Positions 25,275 to 38,800 of a stretch of DNA of 64,000 bases are shown here, in pieces. The stretch comes from Ampullaceana balthica (lineage: Eukaryota > Mollusca > Gastropoda > Lymnaeidae). The notes under the pieces are model-generated. The model saw nothing but the letters and a program-made list of their open reading frames with translations. It was not told where the DNA came from and searched no databases. Location: contig CALYLW010000345.1 in assembly GCA_944989445.1 (NCBI GenBank), positions 858,689-922,688 on the forward strand, written 5' to 3'. Position numbers and translations under genes: made by a program. The number at the start of each line of letters is the position of its first letter. Position 1 is the first letter of the stretch.

Positions 25275-27779
25275 TAGTTTGAGTTGACAACGGAGGAAAC
25301 GGAGATAGCAATTTTCGCACTTCCTAAGTAAAAAGATGTTATATTAAACATATACCTCCTAAGAAGTTATATTTCCCCGTGGAATGTATATTTAAGGAAT
25401 ATTTAGTGTGGGAAAGACCTCAACAACTATATTATATTATCCTCCGGCATAATTTATTAGGCTTAGGCCTAAGTCTGAGTGCCATCCATGTTCATGTTAA
25501 AAAAGCGAAACATGAAATGACAAGTTGTAAAATAACATTAATTTAATATAAGATGATCCTTAATCTTTGAGAAACCCTAAGCCTGATAGATGAGTTCAAT
25601 GTAAGGTGGAACGTTAAAATAATGCAGTATAAAACGGCCTGCCAACCCTCCGATTTTTTCGGGATAATACGGATTTTTTACCATGCTTACGAAATCCCGA
25701 TAAGACCCTTAATCTCCAGATTTTCCAAAGAAAAAAAAATTTTCACCATGAAAAAATCCTAATGCGAAAAATTTAAAAAGAAATAAGCTAATTTCTAAAT
25801 AATGCTGTGATGTATTTCGAAATGAAATGCCATTCCTAGGTTTTTTCCTGTACTTCCGTTATCCAAGCCGACACGCGATAACTAACTATTCTTCGTTGGC
25901 ACATCCGATCGTACATTATTCCTTTTACCAGCCTTATAAAAAAAAAAATTAGCTGTTCTGTGGACTTTAAAAAAAAAATGGATACTTGTAAGGGAACGAC
26001 ATGCTTAAAAATACGGTTTTTCCATTGGACTGGGCTTCTGAGTGTTTGTACTTGTACTAAGGACTAGTCAAAATAAAACAAATAATAGGACAAAGACGTC
26101 ATTGGGACATTCGTTTGCGTAAACAGTATCAGTAATTTGGAAAAACACTCGCCTGTGGACCGTGGCGAAACATTTGCAATCTGTTCCAGTCCTAATTATC
26201 TTTTGTAAGTGGTGGGTTCAATAACCAATTAATACATAGTTTAATGCAAAAAATTACAATGATTAGTAAAAGTAGTGAATCTACAACCTGTCTAAGTTAA
26301 CAAAATTCATCTTTGGTTATTATCTGTTGAAGGAATAGGAAATTTCAGATATGAGATGGAAAGTTTTATTTTACATCTACTTTGGAAGAATAATAGATTT
26401 TTCTTAATACCTATCTTTTTAATGACAGTTCTAAGAAAGGTTTCCAGAAAAATTACAATGAAACAAGAGCATTTCATTAATTCGGTAATTTTTATTCAGT
26501 ATGTATGATACTCTTTCTAAAGTTTCTAACTAAAAACTATTTATCTAGAAGGCAGCTACTTCAATTGACGAATAAGAACTGTTCAAGTTCAAAAAGGCCA
26601 CTAGGGAAATGCTGGAATGCTAAACTCTATGCAGCCTCTGTTCTATATGTGAAAGCTTGGTTGATTTCTCTCGTGTATTGAATGCCATGTAAACATTTCC
26701 AGTATTCTGTGGTGTTCTTGTAGGAACTTAAATTAAAAGATAAGGATTGAATTATGACTTTATATTTATTTAGTATGTTGTTCTTAAACCAGCGCCGTGG
26801 GGTGCTGCAAAGCCGCGCGTGGACCCCTCTACAGATTTTTATCTTGCAGGTTGGGCAGGCCTGAAATATAAAAACGAATACAAAATTAGGACAAATATAA
26901 ATTAAGTATAAGTCGGTGAGTTGAGTATTATATTATAATTTATAATTTATAATAATAATAGTAGCTTATACTTGACTTATAGGCCTACTTATATTAACTT
27001 ATACTTACAATTATAAGAGATCCGTTTTTAAAAGGAAAATTAACTTTTACTTTTATGTATACCTTTAAAATTTAATATAATTAGAAGAAATTTAAAATTA
27101 AATTTTATAAGAAAGAAAAAACCCACAAAAACTAGGTATATGATGCTATTAAAAAGCATTTACTTAGATTTAGATTATTATTAATTATAATTGTTCAGGC
27201 CTATAATGGATAGAGTGAGAAGAACTCTTGACAATATTTTGCTATTAGTAGTATTAGCAAAGCTCATGTGGTGTCATGTTACTGATACTGATACATTTAT
27301 TCATTGTATGCATCATCATGCATTGAAACTCAGCATACCTCCAGTCTCTAGTTTCTTGCAATGCGACAAGACCAAGAAGTATAAAAAAAATCATAAAGTA
27401 ACTTCCTAAATTCATTTCAATAGGGGCATTATTTATTGACATAATTTTTTTTAAGACATTAAAAATTTAAAATTTCCTCCTTGGTAAAAGGTAAAAAAGA
27501 ATTAACCTTCTGTATCAAAATTATGATTATGAAAATAATGTAACAGCTCGTCTTGTATTACACAGTGACTTTGTAGATTAATACTACTTGGTGCTAAATA
27601 ACTTTTGAAAAAATATGTACTGGACTGAAATTTAAAAATCATTAGTAAATATTGGTCATAGAGATTATAATCGTTTGACATACCCAAAAAGAACATATAG
27701 TGATTTATTTTTGGGTTAGCTCCCCTTTTATTTTGGGGGATAGAGTAGAGCTTCCTTTTTTAAAGTAATAATACTCTTA

Positions 27780-29278
27780 GGGGCCGTCCATAAATGACGT
27801 CACGCTCCTAGGGGGGGGGTCAGACTTTTGTGATGATGCGTGACGAGGGGGAGGGAGGGGGGGTTGAAGAAATGTGACGTCACATCAAAAGGGTAACTTT
27901 AAATAAAACTTCCACTGAAATATTTGGTCGCTTACAATTTATTGAATGACTTTTTTTTTCAATCAGGGCTTCTCAATGTGCCGGTCGGTAGGCCATCAGA
28001 CGCTGGTTGGCGTAAGCTATCAAGAGACGAAAATTAAATCTAATTATAATCCTTAAGTTTGAGAACTCACAAGATAACGTATGAAATTGTTACACTGTGT
28101 CGTTTGATGTTGACATCAAAGAATTTGTGATGTAACCGCAGCTCCGTCGGCGAACTTTTTTGCCCATTACCCCAAAATATACAAGTTTATGTGTGCATTA
28201 CCCACCCCCCCCTCAACCCCCAGACTCTAGGTACTGCTCACGTGACTCGGGGATTTGGGGGATCGTTGTTAGCCCAAATGCTAATGGTGAGTTTTACAAG
28301 CATGACAAATGTCTAAAAATGATCTGAATAGGATTATGTGTAGATATTTTAAGTCAAAACGACACGGAATATCCTTTTTCTTTAAAAAAAAAGGGGGGGA
28401 GTGGAATCTATTTGATAGAATTATAAACGTTTTAAGTTTGATATAAATGTTCGGTTGGTTTTTGATCAAATGCCCCTGGCCATTCTAGATATAATGATAA
28501 ATCAGCCCATTTAAAAGACTATTGTCACTCGTGTCAATATAAATGAAAGTAGGATGGATTTAGGTGTCTTCGTATAGTACCTAGGTACGAAATCTACATA
28601 GTTGTCACATTTTAAAAAAAATGCATTTTCTGGCAGGAACCGGTTCAATAATGGGCATATGTTCCAAGCGTACACGTACACATGACGTATTTTAATATAT
28701 CTAGTGGATTGTAGTGGATGTTATATGTCCCAAATGAGTATGCATTACCCCAAGAATTCTCTTTTTGACCCCAGATGAGGATATTAACGTCTGTTCGCCG
28801 ACCTCTTTCTTACGGGTCAGTCAATTGAGGGATTTAAAAAAAATACATTTTAAAAATGTTATTTTTAAATACTTTTTTTTCTAAACAAAGATGTTAACCG
28901 TGATGATTAATAGTCAATGTTTAATTTGAATGCATTAAAATAAAATATAATCTAAGGATGTTAACACAGTTTGTTTTCTCAAGGCCGGTTAAACGTTTTT
29001 AAAAAATACTTCACACGGGTTACGATATTACAATGTAAATAAATAAATAATAAATACTTAAATGACAATAAACGTGATTTGAAACATACTTATTTTCAAA
29101 TAGAAAATAAAGTGTTTTTTTTTGTTTTTTGCGGGTTTTTTTTGGGGGGAAGGGGGGTCAAAGATTTGTGACGTATTTTTAGAGAGGGGGGTCTAAGTAT
29201 TTGTGATGACGCGTGACGAGGGGGGGAGGGGGTAAAAAAATCGGCAAAAATCGCTTGACGTCATTTATGGACGACCCC
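27780..29278. mobile_element. Harbinger-like non-autonomous element, copy 1 (1.5 kb)
   Basis: Ends GGGGCCGTCCATAAATGACG and TGACGTCATTTATGGACGAC then CCC, flanked by TTA on both sides (27777-27779 and 29279-29281). TWA target duplications suggest PIF/Harbinger. The interior is much longer than in copies 2 and 3, apparently because of extra inserted sequence around 27.95-29.0 kb. Confidence 0.8.
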
Positions 29279-29846
29279 TTATATAATATTTCCAGAAAAT
29301 AATTAAATTATTAAAAATTAGGGATGGAGTTTGGAAAAGGGGTCACCACTGCCACTTCCCAATTTTTAAACAATTAAACATTTTAGAAGAGGGTTGTGGT
29401 TTTTTTTTGGGGGGGGGGCTTAAAGAAATGGACATTGTATTCTACATATAATCTTAGAGGTAGAATATGTCATATTGAAATGGTTAGACAACTTATAAAT
29501 CATTTAAAATTTCCACAGTTTGCACATAAAAATTAACTCTAGATCATGCAATAAATATTGTTATGGATTGTCTGTGCTATCTATCATTTATGTTTTGTTG
29601 TTAAAAAAAAGTAATAAAAGATCCTGTCATAGCTCATGTGTTAGATTTACCTGACACAAAAACTCATAAACACATCAAACAGAATTGGCCACCATAGCCA
29701 AGACCTTTATAAATAGTATTTAAATATTCAAAGTTTATTTAGTCATTGAAGAAATTACTTATCTTAAGCTCATCCTATATATTAAAGCCCTCTATTAAGA
29801 AGATTTTTTCTGTTTATACATATTTTCTTTTCTTTTATATTTTCAG

Positions 29847-32800
29847 ATGATTGATCACAGTATGGCCACACAGTTCATGTCTCCCTATTCATATATGGGA
29901 GCCCCTTCTTCAGCGGGGTACAATGGATACCCTAATGGAAGGAACGGGGGATTTTCTTTCCGTAAAAGAGTTGAAAGAGTGGATTGGAGAAAGATCGCCT
30001 CTGTAGACATAGACCAAATTTCTCGGACATTAGACTTTATCACACTTCAAGATAACATCATGAATATAACATTTTGTAACTTGGAGGCAGAGCTGGTAGT
30101 ATTTTCAATAGTTTTTATGGCTTATGATGAATAAAAAAAATTGAAAATGAATGCTCTAAGTTGGAAAACGTTCAGATGATATATTTTAAGTTTCATACTA
30201 ATGAAACATGATGGGTAATGTCATTTTGTTAAATAAATGTCAGCATGTTTTGGAAACTTTTGTTGTTCCTACTTAGTTTTGCCACTTTTATTTAGGATGA
30301 GCATTTGTCAAAACTAAAGAGTTTTGGCACCTTTTTTCCTACATACAAATCAAAACCTTTTGTATTAGTTATATATAAGTTTTGCTTTACTTGCTTTAAC
30401 TACATGGGTTAAATGTTGTAAATATGCAACTGTATCACAGATAACTGAAGTTTAAGTACTTCAAAAATAGGTGCTCCAACACACTTTGCCAGATTCTGTT
30501 AGAAGGCATTTGATAGATGATACTTTGATATTGGAAATCTCATAGAACTTACAAATTGAAATGAAATAAGAAATGCTGTGAATTCATTCATATAAAAATA
30601 AATAACTAGCAACATAAACCCTTGAATATTTTTGATATGTTTGGTGTAAATAAACAATTATTATTTTTTTTCAGGATATTCGTTCTATTGATCCCAATTT
30701 CGTGAAGCTATTCAAACTTGCCCAGCTTACAATTGAATACCTATTAGTAAGGGTTAAATTTATACATTTTATTCTGAAAAAAGTATTAATTCATATTATA
30801 TTATCCATTTTTCCATGTATTTAGTCTCTTGAAAAAGTGATTTCATCTTTTACAATTCCTGATGATACCTGATCATGAACTATTAATAAACATTGAATAC
30901 ATTTTTTTTATGTATTTCTTTTTTTCAAGTTCACCAATCACAAATTATCATTATTTATCTACAGCACAGTCAAGAATATCTAGCTGGTCTATGTGCATCT
31001 CTTGAGGAAAAGGCTAAAGTATCAGATCAGGTGAGAGTTAACTTGAATTGGTTTTGATTTCATGTCATTCAGTCGCATGCGTAAGTTATGTTTCTAGTAA
31101 TGAAATTTTAATTTCTAAAACACCATTAATATTTATTTTCTTTAACCACACTCGTAAGTTAAGACCAAGGTTGCATAGTAAAGCAAAAAGTTATAGTATT
31201 CACAATTGTTACAGATAAATCATTCTTTTTAAGTTTAAATGTGAAGAATAAAAAGTTTAGAGTAAAAAATATCTTTATGAACAATGTTTTTATTACATAA
31301 TGCATGATGCTTTATCCTATTGATATTAATTATGTTGTTTTGGTTTATCACTTACATATCACAGTTAATCCTCATTATTATCACAAAAGATTAAAACAAG
31401 TAAGAAATCACAAACCATAAGATTTCCCATTGTGCTTACTGTCTAAAGCATTTTAGTGTAAAATCTCTTATTACTTTTTACAAATCTTCTAATATTGTTG
31501 TTAGTTATCTGTAAGGGGCCATCCATAAATGACGTCACGGCCTAGGGGGGTCGGGGGTAACACATTTGGGGTGTTTAAGAAATGTGACGTCACATTAAAA
31601 TGCGCTACTTTACATAAAGTTCCACTTAAATATTTGATTGCTTACAATTTATTTAATGATGTTTTAAATGGCTTCACACGTTTTATGATATTAGAGTGCA
31701 GACTTACACTAAATACATATTTAAATGACAAAAAAATAATTTGCAACATGCTAATTTTCAATTAGAAAATACGGTTTTTAGGAGGGGGGGTGTCATATTT
31801 TTGTGACGTCATATTGGAGGAGGGGGTATAAGTATTTTTGTGACGAAGTGTGACGGGGGGGGGTAAAAATGGCCAAAATCGCGTGACGTCATTTATGGAC
31901 GAACCCTAATCAAATTTTTACAATCTTAAAATTTACAATGGGATTAACTCTCCTTGAACTTGAACTATCCCCTTAACCCGTTGTTGGGTCGTTGGGGCAC
32001 CATCGTGAACTGCTCACTAACACACGCCATTTGTCACGGTCCTGTGCTGCCCTTTGAGAGTCGCTGAATGACAGGCCGGTCCACTCTCTGATATCGTCCT
32101 CCCATCTCTTCTTTTGTCTGCCTCTTTTCCTTCCTCCCTGGACTGTGCCTTGTAATATGGTTTTTGCGAGACCTCCAGTTCTTGTCACGTGTCCGTACCA
32201 TCGTAATTTCCTCTTCTTAATTGATGTGAGTAGGTCCTCGTAGGGGCCAATGACAGTACTTATTGTGTTGCGGACCGCTTCATTTGTGATGTGCGCTGTG
32301 TAGGAGATGTTCAATATCTTTCTGAAACATCTCATCTCTAGCGCATTGATTCTTCTTTGGAGGTCTGCAGTGAGCGTCCAAGCCTCACAACCATACAAAA
32401 AGACCGACATCGCTAGGAGCGCATTAGCCGGATCTTTGATCTCAGGGAGAGCTTCTTACTTTGCCAGATGTGCTTTAATTTGCTCAATGCTGCCATTGTT
32501 TGGGCCACTCTGGCAAGAATTTCTGGCTTTGAGCCTTCGTCGGATATTATGGCCCCTAGATACTTGAAGGTGGAGACTTCTTCGAGTTTTTGCCCGTTTA
32601 TCCGAATCTCGCTTGTGAATTTTACTATTAGCCATGACCTTGGTCTTTTCTGCGCTGATTTCCATGCCGTACGCCTTTGCTGTTTTCTCTAGCTTTGCGA
32701 GGAATTCTTTTAGTTCGTCCTCGCTACCAGCTAGGCCGTCAATGTCATCGGCGAAGCGTAGGTTGGTTATACTTCTCCCTCCGATGCTGACTGTTCCGAC

Positions 32801-35800
32801 ATGGTCTTCTAGCACATCTGTCATGATCCTTTCAAGGAAGAGGTTGAAGAGGATGGGAGAAAGTAAACATCCTTGTCTGACACCAACAGTGGTCTTGAAC
32901 CAATCTCCCAGCTTGCTGTTGAAGAGTACTGTGCTGGTTGCTCTGTTGTAAAGGTTCTTGATCACTTCAATGATGTTTGCATTTATGTTGAATTTGTGCA
33001 TCGTTGCCCACAGTGCCGCATGCCACACTCTGTCGAACGCTTTTTTAAAGTCTATAAAGACATGATAGAGGTCACTCTGGTGTTGGAGATGTTTTTCACA
33101 GAGAACTCGCAGGTTAAAGATTTGCTCCGTTGTGCTTCTTCCTGTTCTGAAGCCCGCCTGCTCTTCTGAAATGATTTGCTCTGCTTGTGGTTTCAGTCTG
33201 TTCAATATGATCATAAGCATGACTTTGCTGGGGTGACTAATCAGGCTGATTGTACGGTAGTTCTGACACATCTGTAGATTACCCTTTTTTGGGGAGCGTG
33301 ATAACCAGCGATTGCGTCCAGGGGGTTGGCCATTTCCCTGTCTGCCAGATCTTGTTGCACATGTTAGTTAGGATGTTTATTACGGGGTCACCTCCTGCTT
33401 GAATCAGTTCACCCGGAATGTTGTCCGCTCCAGCTGATTTCCCCTTCTTCAGTTTTTGTACAGCCAGCTCCACCTCGTCGCGGAGAATAGAATGCATGTC
33501 TGTGTTAGTTGACTTTGGGCAGTTGAGCACTGACGCATCGCCTTTGGAGTCTTCATTGTACAGCTCAGAACAGTATTCGGTCCATCTTCTGAGAATTTCT
33601 TGTTCTTCTGTGATACATTTTGCGGATTTATCTTGTATGGTTGAGATACGACCTTGTTTGGTGGATGTCAAGTCTTTAACAATTTTGTAAGCCTTCCTTG
33701 AATTGTTCCTTAGTAGATTTTCATCGATGTCAGAGCATTAACTCTCCTACCCATTCCCAATTAAAACAAACAACAACAATTATTTAGACAAGTACTTTGT
33801 TTGCATTCATTGGACATCAGACAAGTTTTACAACAGTCTCTGGTAGACTTGTCTGCTAGATGTCAAGACAATGTTTGGCATTTTGATTGATCAACTCTTA
33901 TTAGTTTTCATCCCAACACAGCAGGACTAAAGCACTTATTAAGGTATTGACTAAGCATGGTCCATTCAGTTTACTTGCAACTATGGATTGAAATTTTTTT
34001 TTAATTTACAGGAAGTGGAAAAGATAAAACAAGAAGTAACATCACTTCAGAAAGAACTGACAGAAGTGAAAAAAGAAAGCCATAAAAGGAAAAAACTTCT
34101 GATTGCCCAGCAACAGCTGATGTATGCTGGGAATGAGAGCTTCAATAAGGTAACATGTATAAACTTTATAACAAGAGCTACAGTAAGGTAACATGTATAA
34201 ATTTTATAACAACAAGAGCTACAGTAAGGTAACATTTATAAACTTTATAACAACAAGAGCTACATGTAGGTAACATGTATAAACTTTATAACAAGAGCTA
34301 CATTAAGGTAACATGTATAAACTTTATAACAACAAGAGCTACAGTAAGGTACCATGTATAAACTTTATAACGAGAGCTACAGTAAGGTACCATGTATACA
34401 CTTTATAACAACAAGAGCTACAATAAGGTAACATGTATAAACTTTATAAAAACAAGAGCTACAATAAGGTAACATTTATAAACTTTATAACAACAAGAGC
34501 TACAGTTAGGTAACATGTATAAACTTGATAACAAGAGCTACAGTAAGGTAACATGTAAACATGTATAAACTTTATATAACAACAAGAGCTACAGTAAGGT
34601 AACATGTATAAACTTATAACGAGAGCTACAGTAAGGTAACATGTATAAACTTTATAACAAGAGCTACAGTAATGTAACATGTATAAACTTTATAACAACA
34701 AGAGCTACAGTAAGGTAACATGTATAAATTTTATAACGAGAGCTGCAATAAGGTAACATGTATAAACTTTATAAGCAGACTTACTGTATAGCACCCTTCT
34801 AAATTATAACAAGACATACTTTATAGCAAGCCTTCTGTCGAGGACAATATTAGAGGTTAATAGGGATTTCCCCGATCAGTAATGTTTATGTTACTCTGTC
34901 ACACAGTGTGTATAATATTCAAGGCACTTTTAATTATGACGCGTTATTAGGGGATGTGACGCGCATTAGGGAATGTGACATAGTGACAGTTTGGCAGTCG
35001 ATATTCAGTTGCACCATAGATGTTGTTGTTAGAAGACATACATTGTTGAGAGATAGATATTAAACTTATATATAGTCCTGATTAATGTTGAGTTATAGTC
35101 TGTCTTGTGTGGTCATACAAATATTAGAGCTAGACAGTAACACCTTCTTTGTTATGAAATAAATTTATTTTTGAAGAATCACTTGCAAAAGTCAAGTTGA
35201 CCATAAACAGCCTTTGGTTTTGATATAATAATGTACCAATATTTTAAAATTGTATTGAATCATAAATCAAAGACAAGAATTTAAGACACGGAGAATGTTG
35301 GTTGGCTCATCTCAAAGTACAATGTGAAATAGTTACAAAAGTACAATGTGAAATAGTTACAAAAGTACAATGTGAAATAGTTACAAAAGTACAATGTGAA
35401 ATAGTTACAAAAGTACAATGTGAAATAGTTACAAAAGAACAATGTGAAATAGTTACAAAAGTACAATGTGAAATAGTTACAAAAGTACAATGTGAAATAG
35501 TTACAAAAGTGCAATGTGAAATAGTTACAAAAGTACAATGTGAAATAGTTACAAAAGTGCAATGTGAAATAGTTACAAAAGTGCAATGTGAAATAGTTAC
35601 AAAAGTACAATGTGAAATAGTTACAAAAGTACAATGTGAAATAGTTACAAAAGTGCAATGTGAAATAGTTACAAAAGTACAATGTGAAATAGTTACAAAA
35701 GTACAATGTGAAATAGTTACAAAAGTACAATGTGAAATAGTTACAAAAGTACAATGTGAAATAGTTACAAAAGTAGCAATGTGAAATAGTTACAAAAGTA

Positions 35801-38800
35801 CAATGTGAAATAGTTACAAAAGTGCAATGTGAAATAGTTACAAAAGTAGCAATGTGAAATAGTTACAAAAGTACAATGTGAAATAGTTACAAAAGTACAA
35901 TGTGAAATAGTTACAAAAGTGCAATGTGAAATAGTTACAAAAGTGCAATGTGAAATAGTTACAAAAGTGCAATGTGAAATAGTTACAAAAGTACAATGTG
36001 AAATAGTTACAAAAGTGCAATGTGAAATAGTTACAAAAGTGCAATGTCCACACTTGCCAGTAAGTGTGGCGTTATATGAGCCGTATCAGAGGTCAGTGAG
36101 TACCAGCTACCAAGGAGTATTTAAATTATCTCTAAGATGTTGCTCCTGTTGCCTTATAATTATAAGAGCCACATCAAAGGTCAGAGGTGAATGAGTCTTG
36201 CTAGTCCCAGCTACCAATAAGTATTGTAATGATATTTAAAAAGATATCAACAATGATAATTCACTTTCAGTTATACAAAATAAAGGAAAAATAAATCAGC
36301 ATGAAATGTTAGTCAGCTATAAAATTTAGAAATTTTAATTGGTATCGAGGGAAAGGAAATAAAAAGTTATTGGCTTGTGAAGGGGTGGGGGGATGAGTTT
36401 GGTTTTGTATAGGGGGCAGGAATTTTGGTGTCAATGGAGGGGGTAAAAGGAAATTTCCTTCAGGCTTAAATCAGAGTAAAAACATTTGAGATAAGTGTGT
36501 TTTAAAATTTCTCTGATACACAGAAAAAATTGTTTTCTTAAAATAATGAATTATGAGGTCATGGTAATAACAAGGTCATCAACGAATTCTCACAATGATC
36601 AAGCATACTAAATGAATGATTTGAAATTTTCCTCCTTGCAGTGTCCCTTCTGCGCTAAAGCTTTTCTGAACACCAATTTTCTACAAGCTCACATCACCAG
36701 ACGGCACTCTGCAGGGATTGGGGCTAAAGATGGCTCCAGCTCCGTCAGCCCTGATCTCGGTGTTGGCTCAGAGAGCGGCAGGAACCAGCTGGAGGCAGAG
36801 CTGAGCCAGATCAAGGAACAGATGCAGAGACAGCAGGCCGAGATTGATGCGGAGAGAAAAGCTTTGCTCTCACTGAAAAACAAAGTAGTTATTTTGTGTC
36901 TGGATTATAGGAAAATGATATATTTCCAAGATTACTGCCTAAGTAACTTAGGAAACTTAATTGATTTTCATACATATAATTTTTTGAACTTGTCATATTA
37001 TCTTCAGGTGTATGAAATTAACTGATAAATATTTGACATGAAGTGAAGATATTGTACATGTGCACCAGTTGACCCCAATGTTCTAATTGTAGCCAAATGG
37101 AGCATTGATGTGTTATACATTGTGTGTTATACAATTTTCTCCTTTTTGCTCAAGGCCACTATTTTTGTTCTTTAGGACTCAAGAAATCTGGCAACCGAGA
37201 TCAAACAAAACATTGCAGTTCATTCGGATATAGGACAGGTGAATATTTAACACACAAAAAATGTATCATAAATAGGGTAATGCTAATGGATTTTAAAGAA
37301 ATTAGGTTGTGAATATTTGTGAAAATGTCAGAGTATTTCATTACAGGAGGAGGGAGAAGCAGGTATCAGCGTCACATTAATGAGAGAAATTAAAGAACTC
37401 AATGCCAAGCTGCAAGCCTCGCAGAAGGCCCTGGTGGAGCTGGAGGCAAGAACTGGAGGTAAGCTAAATGTGCACTGTTTGGGCTGATATTTTTACACCA
37501 TGGGTACAATTTTTGTGGAAATGGTAAATACCGTATATACTCGTTCGCAAGCAGACCTCTTTTGGACAAAATCTAGGGGAAAAAGTTGCGGTGTAGGCTT
37601 ATGAGCGGGTCATTTACGTATTTCTTCATGGATATTGAATATCAGTGTTGATATTGTAGATCATCGAGGTCCTTTTCTACATTCTACAAGATTCGACTGC
37701 ACTACTAGAAGCTATAATATATTATTAAACATCTGCGCTTACCTTATTTAATCATTTTATTTATTTTTTGAACGTTTCAATAAATTGTTTTACAAATTTT
37801 GTTTTCAACAACAAATTTTAATGTACGCGCTTTCGTGACTGTTTACCAAAGAATTTTTTTTTAAATACCGGTAACTCTTGTCTAACAAAGAGCACAAAGA
37901 CAAAGATAGGCAGTACAAAGTAAACATAATGACCGATTTAGCTTGCAGTATTAAAAAAAATGTGTACCATTTTGTTTAAGCTGTCCTATTATTTTTGGGG
38001 GGTCGGCTTGCGAGCGGGTTATACATTTTTAATACTTTTCTCTTCCAAAAGTGGAGGGGGGGGGTCGGCTTATGAACGAACGGGCTATAGAACGAGGATA
38101 TATGCTATGTTGTAGAGCTGTATTCAAGACATTTTTTTCAAAATTAGATGAAGATATGATTGGTCAGATCCAGTGCAATACTGAATTATGTTGAAGAGGT
38201 TATGTTTTATAAGATATATGATTATATAAGAAAATATAAACTGGAATATTTTAACATCACCATATATATCTAAAACAGTAATTTATGTCCTAGCATTGCA
38301 CAGTTTAAATCAACTAGAAATAGAGTGCTGTATCTTGAATGGTTTTTGACTGAAGTTATAATAACAAAACAAAAAAAGCTTTGTTGTTTTGGGATTAAAA
38401 TCTTTCACCAAAACTATCACTAATTTTTTTTTATTTTTTTTTAAAATCAGCTCTTATTCTGTTTGTTACAATTGGTACACCTGGTCACAATCACTCATTG
38501 AGTTTCAATAATCAAAATTTATTTGACAGTGTTTTTAGCATCATGCTGGTTTAATTTTTATCGTGTCAAATAAACTGTTAACCTTGGTTTCTTATCTTTA
38601 CCCCACCAGGCAAGCGATCTTACCTTGGAGAACTTGTGGATGACAATGAGAACGACAAGCAGGAGGTGAGAGAACAGAAACTGGAGATTGCTGTCATGAA
38701 GGAACAACTGCAGCATCAGGTTAGATGTCCACATTGAGTCTCTCACTAGATTTTTATCATTACATTCATGAAGTTGTTCTTTAAGGAGAGAGTCAATCTG

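Larger units (their letters stand above)
24932..29846. other. Divergent promoter and DZIP1 5' intron
   Basis: Head-to-head interval. The left 350 bases hold the DNAJC3 promoter and probable DZIP1 transcription start. The rest is probably one long DZIP1 5'UTR intron, because the DZIP1 ATG sits directly on a splice acceptor. It contains the 1.5 kb Harbinger-like element and unassigned AT-rich DNA. A possible 5'UTR donor is AAT|gtaagg near 25599. Confidence 0.5.

Noticed and set aside
32307..33690. Plus-strand frames of 74-105 residues
   Set aside because: Antisense shadows of the LINE reverse transcriptase, whose conserved motifs are on the minus strand.
35316..36050. CRISPR array
   Set aside because: Repeats are directly adjacent with no spacers, in an animal intron, and there are no cas genes.
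35281..36194. Long open frames of 8-residue repeats on both strands
   Set aside because: They arise from a 24-bp tandem array in which the period keeps frames open. They lie inside a DZIP1 intron and have no non-repeat coding context.
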